Positions 43,429 through 50,950 of a DNA stretch of 59,174 bases are shown in pieces (position 1 is the first letter of the stretch; each line of letters starts with the position of its first letter). The notes below the pieces were generated by a model. It saw nothing but the letters and a program-made list of their open reading frames with translations, made no database searches and was not told the origin of the DNA. A program made the translations under genes and the position numbers. This DNA comes from Leifsonia sp. ku-ls (GTDB lineage Bacteria; Actinomycetota; Actinomycetes; Actinomycetales; Microbacteriaceae). The stretch is from assembly GCA_003367665.1 (NCBI GenBank), contig QKXI01000018.1, forward strand, positions 1 to 59,174, read 5' to 3'.

Positions 43429-43456
43429 GCGCTGTGTTGGTGGGGCGTGCTGCGGG

Positions 43457-43885
43457 CTACAGCACTCCCCGGCGGAGCAGGAATGCGCACGGCGGCGCGT
43501 CGGAGCCGACGCGGACCGTGACGGCGGAGTGTCGGGCGAGCTCGACGAACGCGTCGAGCTCGAGGCGGGTCATCGGGACTCGGCGGAGTTCGGCATCCGA
43601 CGCGATCCCGTTCACCGCGAACGCGACGTCGGGCACGTCGTAGGGTTCGTCGGCGAGGTCCAGGAACACGATCGGCGAGGCATCCTCCGTATCGAGCGGG
43701 AACACGGAGAGGATGGCCTCGGCGGCGGCCTCCGTCGTGACGTCGTCACCGAGGTGGACGACGGGCGTGGTGATCTGGTCTTCCGGATAGCCGCTGCCCA
43801 CGAGGGTAAGCGTCTCGCCATCACTCATGGCGTCGAGCGCGCTCAGGAGCGCGCCGGACAGCAGCGGGCTGAGGTTCTTCAGCAA
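43457..43885 (-). CDS. RbsD/FucU-like protein, active-site His missing
   Basis: A 142-residue protein that begins LKNLSPLLSGALLSALDAMS and ends in FLLRRGVL, the shape of the RbsD/FucU sugar-anomer mutarotases. RbsD has MGHGDEIV with the catalytic His; here the same place reads MSDGETLT, and the later catalytic region is also unlike RbsD. It may bind a sugar without isomerising it. The TTG start follows AGGAAAGG by 7 nt; a longer frame upstream has no similarity. It is divergent from the metal sensor gene and shares its operator region. Confidence 0.75.
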   Translation of the reverse strand: MLKNLSPLLSGALLSALDAMSDGETLTLVGSGYPEDQITTPVVHLGDDVTTEAAAEAILSVFPLDTEDASPIVFLDLADEPYDVPDVAFAVNGIASDAELRRVPMTRLELDAFVELARHSAVTVRVGSDAPPCAFLLRRGVL

Positions 43886-43959
43886 AGTCGGGCCTTTCCT
43901 GTTAAACGAATATTTCTCAACCCCTCCCTGGAGGATAGACCCATCGGTATGTCCACCCC

Positions 43960-44007
43960 TACCCCCCATTGGGGGGATGAGCGCGAATGGACACCCCGGT
44001 GGGGTAT
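43960..44007. promoter_or_regulatory. Two G/C-tract inverted repeats, likely CsoR/RcnR-type operators
   Basis: TACCCCCCATTGGGGGGATG (43960-43979) and ACACCCCGGTGGGGTAT (43991-44007) are dyads of C-tract and G-tract. CsoR-family operators have this form. They lie 30 bp apart in the gap between the sensor gene and the RbsD-like gene, ahead of the -10 TATCCT. Confidence 0.65.
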
Positions 44008-44021
44008 GGCGCAGCAGGTCG

Positions 44022-44027
44022 TATCCT
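44022..44027 (+). promoter_or_regulatory. -10 element TATCCT of the metal-sensor operon
   Basis: TATCCT, then 6 nt, then GTG at 44034; just downstream of the second dyad, so repressor bound there would block it. Confidence 0.55.
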
Positions 44028-44033
44028 GAGGGG

Positions 44034-44312
44034 GTGATCGCAGACATCAAGAAACGGGCGCTGCACCGCACGCGCATCCTCGAAGGGCAGCTCCGGGGTC
44101 TCGAGAAGATGATCGAGAACGAGGACTACTGCATCGACATCATCACCCAGTCATTGGCCATCCAGAAGTCGCTCGGCTCCCTCAACCGGCTGCTGGTCGA
44201 GAACCACCTCCGCACCCACGTCTCCGAGGCGTTCGAGGAGGGCGGGAGCGCCCAGGACGACGCCATCGTCGAGCTGCTCAAGATCTACGAGCTCTCCAAC
44301 AACCGGGGCTGA
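44034..44312 (+). CDS. CsoR/RcnR-family metal-sensitive repressor with Cys-His-His ligands
   Basis: A 92-residue all-helical repressor of the DUF156 family. The expected helix RILEGQLRGLEKMIENEDYC is present. Metal ligands by alignment are C33, H58 and H62: NHLRTHV replaces the HxxxC of copper-sensing CsoR with HxxxH. This set (C-H-H) is that of RcnR, which also uses an N-terminal His; here no His lies at position 3. Nickel or cobalt is therefore more likely than copper. It leads an operon with the macro-domain and M20 genes (3-nt and 4-nt junctions), and probably represses itself. Confidence 0.85.
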   Translation: MIADIKKRALHRTRILEGQLRGLEKMIENEDYCIDIITQSLAIQKSLGSLNRLLVENHLRTHVSEAFEEGGSAQDDAIVELLKIYELSNNRG

Positions 44313-44315
44313 GAC

Positions 44316-44843
44316 GTGGAGGAGCTCATCCGCATCGTCCGCGGAGACATCACCGACGAGACGGTCGACGCGATCGTCAACGCGGCCAACACCTCCCTGC
44401 TCGGCGGAGGCGGCGTCGACGGCGCGATCCACCGCCGTGGCGGCCCGGCGATCCTGGAGGCGACACGCGAGCTGCGCGCCACGACCCTGCCCGACGGGCT
44501 GCCCACCGGGCAGGCCGTCGCCACGACCGCCGGGGACCTGGCGGCGAGGTGGGTCATCCACACGGTCGGCCCGGTCTGGTCGGCCCGCGAGGACCGCACG
44601 CCGCTGCTGCAGAATGCCTACCGCTCGTCGCTGCGGGTCGCGCGCGAGCTGGGCGCGCGGACGGTCGCGTTCCCGGCGATCTCGGCCGGGGTGTACGGGT
44701 GGCCGATGGACGACGCCGCCCGCATCGCGGTCAGCACCGTGCGCGCGGTGCTCTCCTCGGGGGTCGGGTCGGTGGAGCACGTGCGATTCGTGCTGTTCTC
44801 GGACGAGGCGTTCGACGCCTTCCGCACGGCGGCCGGCGAGTGA
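44316..44843 (+). CDS. Macro-domain ADP-ribose hydrolase (O-acetyl-ADP-ribose deacetylase type)
   Basis: A 175-residue single macro domain. RIVRGDITDETVDAIVNAAN and then LLGGGGVDGAIHRRGG form the ADP-ribose pocket, with the conserved Asn and Asp; VIHTVGPVW and FPAISAGVYGWP complete it. The length fits MacroD/YmdB enzymes, which remove ADP-ribose or deacetylate its O-acetyl ester. GTG start; 3 nt after the sensor gene. The next gene overlaps by 4 nt. Confidence 0.92.
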   Translation: MEELIRIVRGDITDETVDAIVNAANTSLLGGGGVDGAIHRRGGPAILEATRELRATTLPDGLPTGQAVATTAGDLAARWVIHTVGPVWSAREDRTPLLQNAYRSSLRVARELGARTVAFPAISAGVYGWPMDDAARIAVSTVRAVLSSGVGSVEHVRFVLFSDEAFDAFRTAAGE

Positions 44844-46180
44844 GCCCCACAGGCGACGACGACGTCGCGCTTGAGCGGTTCCGCGCGCTGCTGCGCCTCC
44901 CGACGATGTCCCGCAACGACGTGGACGAGACCGACTGGGCGGCGTTCGACCGGTTCGTCGACACGCTGCCGGAGCTGTACCCCGCGCTGCACGCGAGCCT
45001 GGAGCGGGAGCGGCACGGCCACTCGCTGCTCTACCGCTGGCGCGGCCGCGGCGACGGCGCGCCGACCGTGCTGATGGCGCACTACGACGTGGTGCCGGCG
45101 ACCGAGGAGGGTTGGACGTATCCGCCGTTCGCCGCGGAGCTCACCGGCGATGGGGAGCAGCAGCTGCTGTGGGGCCGCGGCGCGATCGACGACAAGGGCG
45201 CCGTCGTCGCGATCCTGGAGGCCGTGGAGTCGCTCGTGCGCGACGGCTTCCAGCCGGCCGACGACGTGTACCTGAGCTTCGGGCACGACGAGGAGACGGT
45301 CGGCTCCGGTGCGCGCGGCATCGCCGCGGTACTGCGGGAGCGCGGCATCCGCCCGGCGCTCGTGCTCGACGAGGGCGGCGCGATCGTGGAGCGCATCTTC
45401 CCGGGCGTCAGCGCGCCGATCGCCGTGGTCGGGGTGAGCGAGAAGGGCATCACGAGCGTGCGGCTCACGGTCGAGCAGCACGGCGGGCACGCGTCCACTC
45501 CCCCGCGGATCACGGCGACGGTGCGCCTGGCGCGCGCCATCACCCGCCTGAACGCCCGGCCGTTCCCGGCCCGGCTGACGGAGACGAACCTGCGGATGGT
45601 GGAGACGCTCGGCGCGCACGCGACCGGGCCGCTGCGGGCCGTGTTCACGCGAGCCCGGCGGCTGCAGCCGGTGCTGCGCTGGGTGTTCGGCCGGCTGAGC
45701 GACGAGACGCGCGCGATCGTGCGCACCACCACCGCCGTCACGCAGCTGCGCGGCAGCCTCGCCGCGAACGCCCTCCCGGAGACCGCCGAGGCCGTGGTCA
45801 ACACGCGCATCGCCGTCGGCTCGTCGGTGGCGGAAACGCTCGACCACCTCCGCCGCGCGATCCGCGACGACGCCGTGCGGATCGAGGCGGTGGACGCGAG
45901 CGAGCCGTCGCCGGTGTCGCCGTCCGACGGTCCGCAGTGGGACCGCCTCGCGGCCGCCATCGGCTCCGTGCACCCGCGCGCCATCGTCACGCCGTACGTG
46001 ATGCTCGGCGCGAGCGACAGCCGCCACTTCACCGGCATCTGCGACGCCGTCTACCGCTTCACCCCGTTCGAGCTGAGCGCCGACGAACGCGGCGCGCTGC
46101 ACGCGCGCGACGAGCGCATCCACGTCGCCACCTGGCTGCGCGGCATCCGCGTGTACCAATCCCTCCTTCGCGCCTCCTAA
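44840..46180 (+). CDS. M20-family metallopeptidase/deacylase
   Basis: A 446-residue di-zinc hydrolase of the M20 carboxypeptidase type. VLMAHYDVVPATEEGW has the first zinc His and the catalytic Asp, WGRGAIDDKG the bridging Asp, and LSFGHDEETVGS the catalytic Glu. The lid domain (EQHGGHASTPP) and the C-terminal His region (SDSRHFTGI) follow. It cleaves a peptide or acyl bond; the substrate is not known. GTG start overlaps the macro-domain stop. It ends at the intergenic hairpin element at 46181-46246. Confidence 0.92.
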   Translation: MSPTGDDDVALERFRALLRLPTMSRNDVDETDWAAFDRFVDTLPELYPALHASLERERHGHSLLYRWRGRGDGAPTVLMAHYDVVPATEEGWTYPPFAAELTGDGEQQLLWGRGAIDDKGAVVAILEAVESLVRDGFQPADDVYLSFGHDEETVGSGARGIAAVLRERGIRPALVLDEGGAIVERIFPGVSAPIAVVGVSEKGITSVRLTVEQHGGHASTPPRITATVRLARAITRLNARPFPARLTETNLRMVETLGAHATGPLRAVFTRARRLQPVLRWVFGRLSDETRAIVRTTTAVTQLRGSLAANALPETAEAVVNTRIAVGSSVAETLDHLRRAIRDDAVRIEAVDASEPSPVSPSDGPQWDRLAAAIGSVHPRAIVTPYVMLGASDSRHFTGICDAVYRFTPFELSADERGALHARDERIHVATWLRGIRVYQSLLRAS

Positions 46181-46246
46181 CCCTCCATCGCTTCCTCGAA
46201 TAATCCGCCGACACGCCGTCTCCGGCCGGATTTTTCGAGGAAGCGT
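46181..46246. repeat. Intergenic hairpin element 2 (fills the convergent gap)
   Basis: Arms CTTCCTCGAATAATCCG (46191-46207) and CGGATTTTTCGAGGAAG (46227-46243) pair at 16 of 17 positions, with CCGACACGCC (reverse complement GGCGTGTCGG) in the loop. It is the inverted counterpart of element 3 (52994-53070): the two align over about 60 nt, including the outer CCCTCCATCG. It fills the entire gap between two convergent genes and may terminate both. Confidence 0.8.
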
Positions 46247-46834
46247 CTACCGGCCCAGGTTGGGGAGGGTGATGGCGCGGGAGTTGGGTGGGAGGTCACG
46301 CAGGCGTTCCAGGGCGGGGGCGAGCTCGGCGGCCCAGGCGCGGTAGCCCTCCTCGTTCAGGTGCAGGCGGTCCTCGGTGAACGCGGGGTTCAGCTCGCCG
46401 TCCTCCAGCGCGAGGGCCGGCCACAGGTCGAGCCAGCCGGCGTGCGCGCTCGGCGCGAACTGCCACAGGTGCCGGTTGATGTCGCGGATCTGGTCGGCGA
46501 ACTCGTGACCGCGCGGCATGACCGACTGCACGAGGATGCGCGTGTCCGGCAGCTCCTTCCGCAGCGTCACGAGGATGGTCTCGATGTTGCGCACGACGTG
46601 CTCGACCGACCGCCGCCAGGCGAGATCGTTCGTCCCGACCAGCAGCGCCACGACCGCCGGCCGCGTCTCGATCACGGCGTCGAGCCGGGCGATGACGTCG
46701 TCGGTCGTGTCGCCCGCCACGCCGAAGTTGTGGATCGTCTCGCCGGGCAGCAGCGCCTCCCAGTCGCCGCCCTGCGTCAGGCTGTCGCCCACCAGGGCCA
46801 AGACCTCGCGCTCCTGTTGCCACTCGTCTGTCAT
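46247..46834 (-). CDS. GDSL/SGNH-family hydrolase
   Basis: A 195-residue esterase/lipase-type protein without a signal peptide. Block I is VLALVGDSLTQGGDW (Ser nucleophile), block II FGVAGDTTDDV (Gly), block III LLVGTNDLAW (Asn), and the end holds EDRLHLNEEGY with the catalytic Asp-x-x-His. ATG at 46834 has GGGGAGG 6 nt upstream. The substrate is unknown; sugar or phospholipid ester is usual for the family. Confidence 0.9.
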   Translation of the reverse strand: MTDEWQQEREVLALVGDSLTQGGDWEALLPGETIHNFGVAGDTTDDVIARLDAVIETRPAVVALLVGTNDLAWRRSVEHVVRNIETILVTLRKELPDTRILVQSVMPRGHEFADQIRDINRHLWQFAPSAHAGWLDLWPALALEDGELNPAFTEDRLHLNEEGYRAWAAELAPALERLRDLPPNSRAITLPNLGR

Positions 46835-46961
46835 CGGCCGCCTCCCCTGCTGCACTGCCTCCATCCTCCCTCCAACGGCGCGAGGATGCGAGGGTGGCGC
46901 TAGAGCGCTCTCCACCAAGCGGGGTGACGCACCGGCACACGGACGGCACAGCTGCCAAGCG

Positions 46962-47435
46962 TCAGGCGAGGTCCGCTGCATCCCCGCGAGCGAAGCGGAT
47001 GCTCTCCTTGATCAGTCCCAGGACCACCCCGAGTTCCTCGTCGTCGCGAGGGCCGTACACCAGGACCTCGGTGCCGAAGTCGCCGTACTGATGCGGAATC
47101 GCCCAGCCGTCCGCGCACACCTGCTCCGCGCGCAGACGCGGAAGCACCAGGTGGACGCTCGTGTCGTGGACGCCGTGGAGATGGGCCGGCTCCACCGGGG
47201 CTCCCGGCGCGAGCGTCGCCTCCGGGACCGCCGGAGCGTCGCGATCGACGACCAGGAGCGCTCGGGAGTCGGGCGGCGAGACGGAGCTGACCCCTTCCCG
47301 CACGTGGGGCAGGCGGGTCGCCTCGAACACCAGCCGGCCCCACAGATCGGGGCCCGAGCGCTGCGTCAGCTGACGCTGGGGACCGGACGAACTCACGTGC
47401 GGGCGGTCCCCCCGCCGACGGACCGTTGAATCCAC
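46962..47435 (-). CDS. Luciferase-domain/DUF5519-like protein (157 aa)
   Basis: A 157-residue soluble protein whose second half (LHGVHDTSVHLVLPRLRAEQ, then ADGWAIPHQYGDFGTEVLVY and PRDDEELGVV) resembles the C-terminal luciferase domain of DUF5519, proteins of unknown activity. GTG at 47435 is chosen because GAGGGG lies 8 nt upstream; a shorter form from GTG 47396 (144 aa) is possible. It lies downstream of the deoxyribose operon terminator and is likely separate. Confidence 0.6.
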   Translation of the reverse strand: MDSTVRRRGDRPHVSSSGPQRQLTQRSGPDLWGRLVFEATRLPHVREGVSSVSPPDSRALLVVDRDAPAVPEATLAPGAPVEPAHLHGVHDTSVHLVLPRLRAEQVCADGWAIPHQYGDFGTEVLVYGPRDDEELGVVLGLIKESIRFARGDAADLA

Positions 47436-47485
47436 TTCATTCACCCCTCGCGCAGCCGGTTCTTTCGACTGGTACGACGAGGCGA

Positions 47486-47506
47486 ACCGCGTCAGCGTGA
47501 CGCGGT
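47486..47506 (-). terminator. Hairpin terminator of the deoC operon
   Basis: ACCGCGTCA, loop GCG, TGACGCGGT: a perfect 9-bp stem 10 nt after the last stop codon of the operon. There is no U-tract. Confidence 0.5.
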
Positions 47507-47515
47507 CCGTCGGCC

Positions 47516-48376
47516 TCAGAGCAGCGACTTCGTGTGCCAGACCGTCTTGGTCTCCGTGAAGAACGCGATCCGGTCGAGCGACGGCGCGGCCGCGTCGGGA
47601 CCGTTCTCGGGCGGCAGGACGCGCTTCAGCGTCTCGGCCGCCGCGATCTGCAGGTCGATCCACTCCAGTTCGCCCGCGCCGACCAGGTCGAGCGCGTTGA
47701 CGTCGGCGTGCGAGGCCAGCCACGGCGCGATCTCGGCGGGAGACCCGGTCAGGATGTTGACCACTCCGCCCGGGACGTCGCTCGTCGCGAGCACCTCGCT
47801 GAGGCTGATCGCCGACAGCGGGTACCGCTCGCTCGCCACCACGACGACGGTGTTGCCGGCGACCAGGGCCGGCGCGACCGCGCTCACGAAGCCGAGCAGG
47901 CTCGAGTCCTGCGGCGCGACGATCGCCACGACGCCGGTCGGCTCCGGAACCGAGATGTTGAAGTACGGGCCCGCGACCGGGTTGGCGTTGCCCGCGACCT
48001 GGGCGAACTTGTCCGCCCAGCCCGCGTACCAGACCCAGCGGTCGATGGCCTCGTCGACCTGCGCCGTCGCCGCGGAGGCCGAGACGCCCTCCGCCTTCTG
48101 GATCTCGTCGACGAACTGTGCCCGCCGACCCTCCATCAGCTCGGCGATGCGGTAGAGCACCTGGCCGCGGTTATACGCCGTGGCCCCCGACCAGCCCGAC
48201 ACAGCCGCGCGGGCCGCGACAACCGCGTCCCGGGCGTCCTTGCGGGAGGCCTTCGCGGCGTTCGCGAGGAACCCGCCCTTCGGCGTCGTCACCTCGTACG
48301 TGCGGCCGGACTCGCTGCGCGGGAACTTCCCGCCGATGTAGAGCTTGTAGGTCTTCGGGACGGCTAGACGGCTCAT
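47516..48376 (-). CDS. Half-length aldehyde-dehydrogenase-like protein, no catalytic domain
   Basis: A 286-residue protein with an N-terminal ALDH cofactor-binding half: LYIGGKFPRSESGRTYEV, GVVAIVAPQDSSLLGFVSA and VPGGVVNILTG. It then stops: neither the catalytic Cys (NxGxxC) nor the Glu (ELGGK) is present, so it cannot act as a dehydrogenase alone. It is coupled by an ATGA overlap to the full ALDH upstream and is probably its partner or regulator. An intact start, good codon use and no frame break argue against a recent pseudogene. Confidence 0.88.
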   Translation of the reverse strand: MSRLAVPKTYKLYIGGKFPRSESGRTYEVTTPKGGFLANAAKASRKDARDAVVAARAAVSGWSGATAYNRGQVLYRIAELMEGRRAQFVDEIQKAEGVSASAATAQVDEAIDRWVWYAGWADKFAQVAGNANPVAGPYFNISVPEPTGVVAIVAPQDSSLLGFVSAVAPALVAGNTVVVVASERYPLSAISLSEVLATSDVPGGVVNILTGSPAEIAPWLASHADVNALDLVGAGELEWIDLQIAAAETLKRVLPPENGPDAAAPSLDRIAFFTETKTVWHTKSLL

Positions 48377-49869
48377 TTTGCGGCTCCCTTGCGGGTCAGG
48401 CGGGCGGGGATGGAGGCGGCGGCCGGCAGCGAGCGGCCGGGCACCAGGTAGGCGCCGAGACCGTGGCGGCCGCCCTCGCGGCCGTAGCCCGACTCCTTGT
48501 AGCCGCCGAACGGGCTGGCCGGGTCGAAGCGGTTGAAGGTGTTCGCCCACACCACGCCGGCGCGCAGCTTGTCGGCGACGGCGAGGATGCGGCTGCCCTT
48601 CTCCGACCAGATGCCGGCGGACAGCCCGTACGGGGTGTTGTTTGCCTTCGCGATCGCCTCGGCCGGGGTGCGGAACGTCAGCACCGACAGCACCGGCCCG
48701 AAGATCTCCTCGCGGGCGATGCGGTGGCTGGTCGAGACGTTGTCGAAGATGGTCGGCGCGAACCAGAACCCGTTCTCCGGGATGGCGCAGTCGGCCGTCC
48801 ACCGCTCCGCGCCCTCCGCCTCGCCGATGTCGGACAGCTCGCGGATGCGCTGCAGCTGCTCGGCCGAGTTGATCGCGCCGATGTCGGTGTTCTTGTCGAG
48901 CGGGTCGCCGAGGCGCAGGGTCGAGAGCCGGCGCTTCAGCCGGTCGACGACCTCGTCGTGGATGCTCTCCTGCACCAGCAGCCGGCTGCCGGCGCAGCAG
49001 ACGTGGCCCTGGTTGAAGAAGATGCCGTTCACGATGCCCTCGACCGCCTGGTCGATGGGTGCGTCGTCGAAGACGATGTTCGCGGCCTTGCCGCCGAGCT
49101 CGAGGGTGAGCTTCTTGCTCGTACCGGCCACCGTGCGTGCGATCTCGCGGCCGACGGCGGTCGACCCGGTGAAGGCGACCTTGTCGACGTCCGGGTGCGC
49201 GACCAGGTCGCGGCCGGTTTCGCCTGCGCCGGTGACGATGTTCACGACGCCAGGCGGCAGGTCGGCCTGCTGCACGATCTCGGCGAACAGCAGGGCGGTC
49301 AGCGGCGTGGTCTCGGCGGGCTTCAGCACGACCGTGTTGCCGGCGGCGAGGGCGGGCGCGATCTTCCAGGCGAGCATGAGCAGCGGGAAGTTCCACGGGA
49401 TCACCTGGGCGGCCACGCCGAGGGCGCGCGGCGCGGGGCCGAGGCCGGCGTGCTCGAGCTTGTCGGCCCAACCGGCGTAGTAGAAGAACCAGGCGGCGAC
49501 GAGCGGGACGTCGACATCCCGGCTCTCCTTGATCGGCTTGCCGTTGTCGAGGCTCTCGGCGACGGCGAGCTCGCGCGAGCGCTCCTGCACCAGTCGGGCG
49601 ATGCGGAACAGGTACTTGCCGCGGTCGCTGCCGCTCATGCGCGACCACACGCGGTCGTAGGCGCGGCGGGCGGCGGCGACGGCCGCGTCCACGTCGGAGG
49701 AGTCGGCGGTCGCTATGGTCGCGATGCGCTCCTCCGAGGCGGGCGAGATGGTCTGGAACGGCGTGCCGTGCCCGTCGACGAACTCGCCGTCGATGAACAG
49801 GCCGTACTGGTCCCGCAGGTTCAGGATCGACCGCGACTCTGGCGCCGGTGCGTATTCGAGGAAACTCAT
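48373..49869 (-). CDS. Aldehyde dehydrogenase (deoxyribose operon)
   Basis: A full 498-residue NAD(P) aldehyde dehydrogenase. AAQVIPWNFPLLMLAWKIAP, FTGSTAVGREIA, LELGGKAANIV with the catalytic Glu, and FFNQGHVCCAGSR with the catalytic Cys are all present, and NTFNRFDPASPFGGYKESG closes the C-terminal part. Operon position behind deoC suggests that it removes acetaldehyde produced by deoxyribose-phosphate aldolase; that substrate is inferred. ATG at 49869; it overlaps the half-ALDH by 4 nt. Confidence 0.92.
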   Translation of the reverse strand: MSFLEYAPAPESRSILNLRDQYGLFIDGEFVDGHGTPFQTISPASEERIATIATADSSDVDAAVAAARRAYDRVWSRMSGSDRGKYLFRIARLVQERSRELAVAESLDNGKPIKESRDVDVPLVAAWFFYYAGWADKLEHAGLGPAPRALGVAAQVIPWNFPLLMLAWKIAPALAAGNTVVLKPAETTPLTALLFAEIVQQADLPPGVVNIVTGAGETGRDLVAHPDVDKVAFTGSTAVGREIARTVAGTSKKLTLELGGKAANIVFDDAPIDQAVEGIVNGIFFNQGHVCCAGSRLLVQESIHDEVVDRLKRRLSTLRLGDPLDKNTDIGAINSAEQLQRIRELSDIGEAEGAERWTADCAIPENGFWFAPTIFDNVSTSHRIAREEIFGPVLSVLTFRTPAEAIAKANNTPYGLSAGIWSEKGSRILAVADKLRAGVVWANTFNRFDPASPFGGYKESGYGREGGRHGLGAYLVPGRSLPAAASIPARLTRKGAAK

Positions 49870-49883
49870 GGTCTGGTCAGCTT

Positions 49884-50936
49884 TCAGTCGATCGTCACGT
49901 AGTCGGCGCCGGAGTAGTGGCCGGTGGTCAGCTTCTGCCGCTGCAGCAGCACGTCGTTGAGGAGGCTGGACGCGCCGAAGCGGAACAGGTGCGGCTGCAG
50001 CCAGCGCTCCCCGACCGTCTCGGCGACCGTCACGAGGTACTTGATGGCGTCCTTCGACGAGCGGATGCCGCCCGCGGGCTTCACGCCGATCTCCTCGCCG
50101 GTGAGCCGGTGCCAGTCGCGCACCACCTCCAGCATGAGCAGGGTCACCGGCAGCGTGGCGGCCGGCGAGACCTTGCCCGTGGAGGTCTTGATGAAGTCGC
50201 CGCCGGCCAGGATGCTGAGCCAGGACGCCCGCCGCACGTTGTCGTAGGTGTTCAACTCGCCGGTCTCCAGGATGACCTTGAGGTGCGCGTACGTGCCGTC
50301 GTCCCGACGGCAGGCCTCCTTGACGGCGACGATCTCGTCGAACACCTGGCCGTAGCGGCCGGAGAGGAACGCGCCGCGGTCGATGACCATGTCGATCTCG
50401 TCGGCGCCGGCCGCGACCGCGTCGGCGGTGTCGGCCAGCTTGACCTTCAGCGACGCGCGGCCGCTCGGGAAGGCGGTCGCGACGGCGGCGACGTTGACGC
50501 CGCCACTGTGTCCATCGGCATTGGCTCCCGCGCGGCGGACCGCTCCGGCGTGGGACGCGCCGAGCGCCTCCACCGCGTACGGGACCATGTCGCCGTACAC
50601 GCACACCGCGGCGGGACGCGGGGTGGTCGGGTCGGACGGGTCGGGGGTGAGCGCCTTGGCGACAAGCGAACGGACCTTGCCCGGCGTGTCCGCACCCTCC
50701 AGGGTGGTCAGGTCGATCAGCTCGATCACGGTGTCGAGCGCCCACTTCTTGCTCGTGGTCTTGATCGACCGGGTGCCGAGTCCGGCCGCGCGCTGCTCCA
50801 GGCCGACGGCGTCGACGCCGGCGATGCCGTTCAGGTAGCGCCGGAGCGAACCCTCCGTCAGGTCGCCGCCGAGCACCTCGACGGCGCGGGCCGCCGGCGC
50901 GAGGGTGCGCACGGGCGGCGTTGTCTCGATGGTCAC
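49884..50936 (-). CDS. deoC: Deoxyribose-phosphate aldolase
   Basis: Splits 2-deoxyribose 5-phosphate into glyceraldehyde 3-phosphate and acetaldehyde. The 350-residue protein has an N-terminal extension of about 70 residues, then the aldolase: VCVYGDMVPYAVEAL, ADEIDMVIDRGAFLSG, LKVILETGEL with Lys, FIKTSTGKVSPAAT with the Schiff-base Lys near residue 249, and GVKPAGGIRSS. GTG at 50936 is preferred because GGAGGA lies 4-5 nt before it; an ATG four codons upstream has no ribosome site. It follows the SorC-type gene by 14 nt. Confidence 0.93.
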   Translation of the reverse strand: MTIETTPPVRTLAPAARAVEVLGGDLTEGSLRRYLNGIAGVDAVGLEQRAAGLGTRSIKTTSKKWALDTVIELIDLTTLEGADTPGKVRSLVAKALTPDPSDPTTPRPAAVCVYGDMVPYAVEALGASHAGAVRRAGANADGHSGGVNVAAVATAFPSGRASLKVKLADTADAVAAGADEIDMVIDRGAFLSGRYGQVFDEIVAVKEACRRDDGTYAHLKVILETGELNTYDNVRRASWLSILAGGDFIKTSTGKVSPAATLPVTLLMLEVVRDWHRLTGEEIGVKPAGGIRSSKDAIKYLVTVAETVGERWLQPHLFRFGASSLLNDVLLQRQKLTTGHYSGADYVTID

Positions 50937-50950
50937 GTGTTCCTCCATTG

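Noticed and set aside
47516-48376. The half-length ALDH as a frameshifted pseudogene
   Set aside because: The frame is intact from a good start to a stop, is coupled to the active ALDH, and a clean terminator follows directly; the following 80 nt do not encode the missing half.
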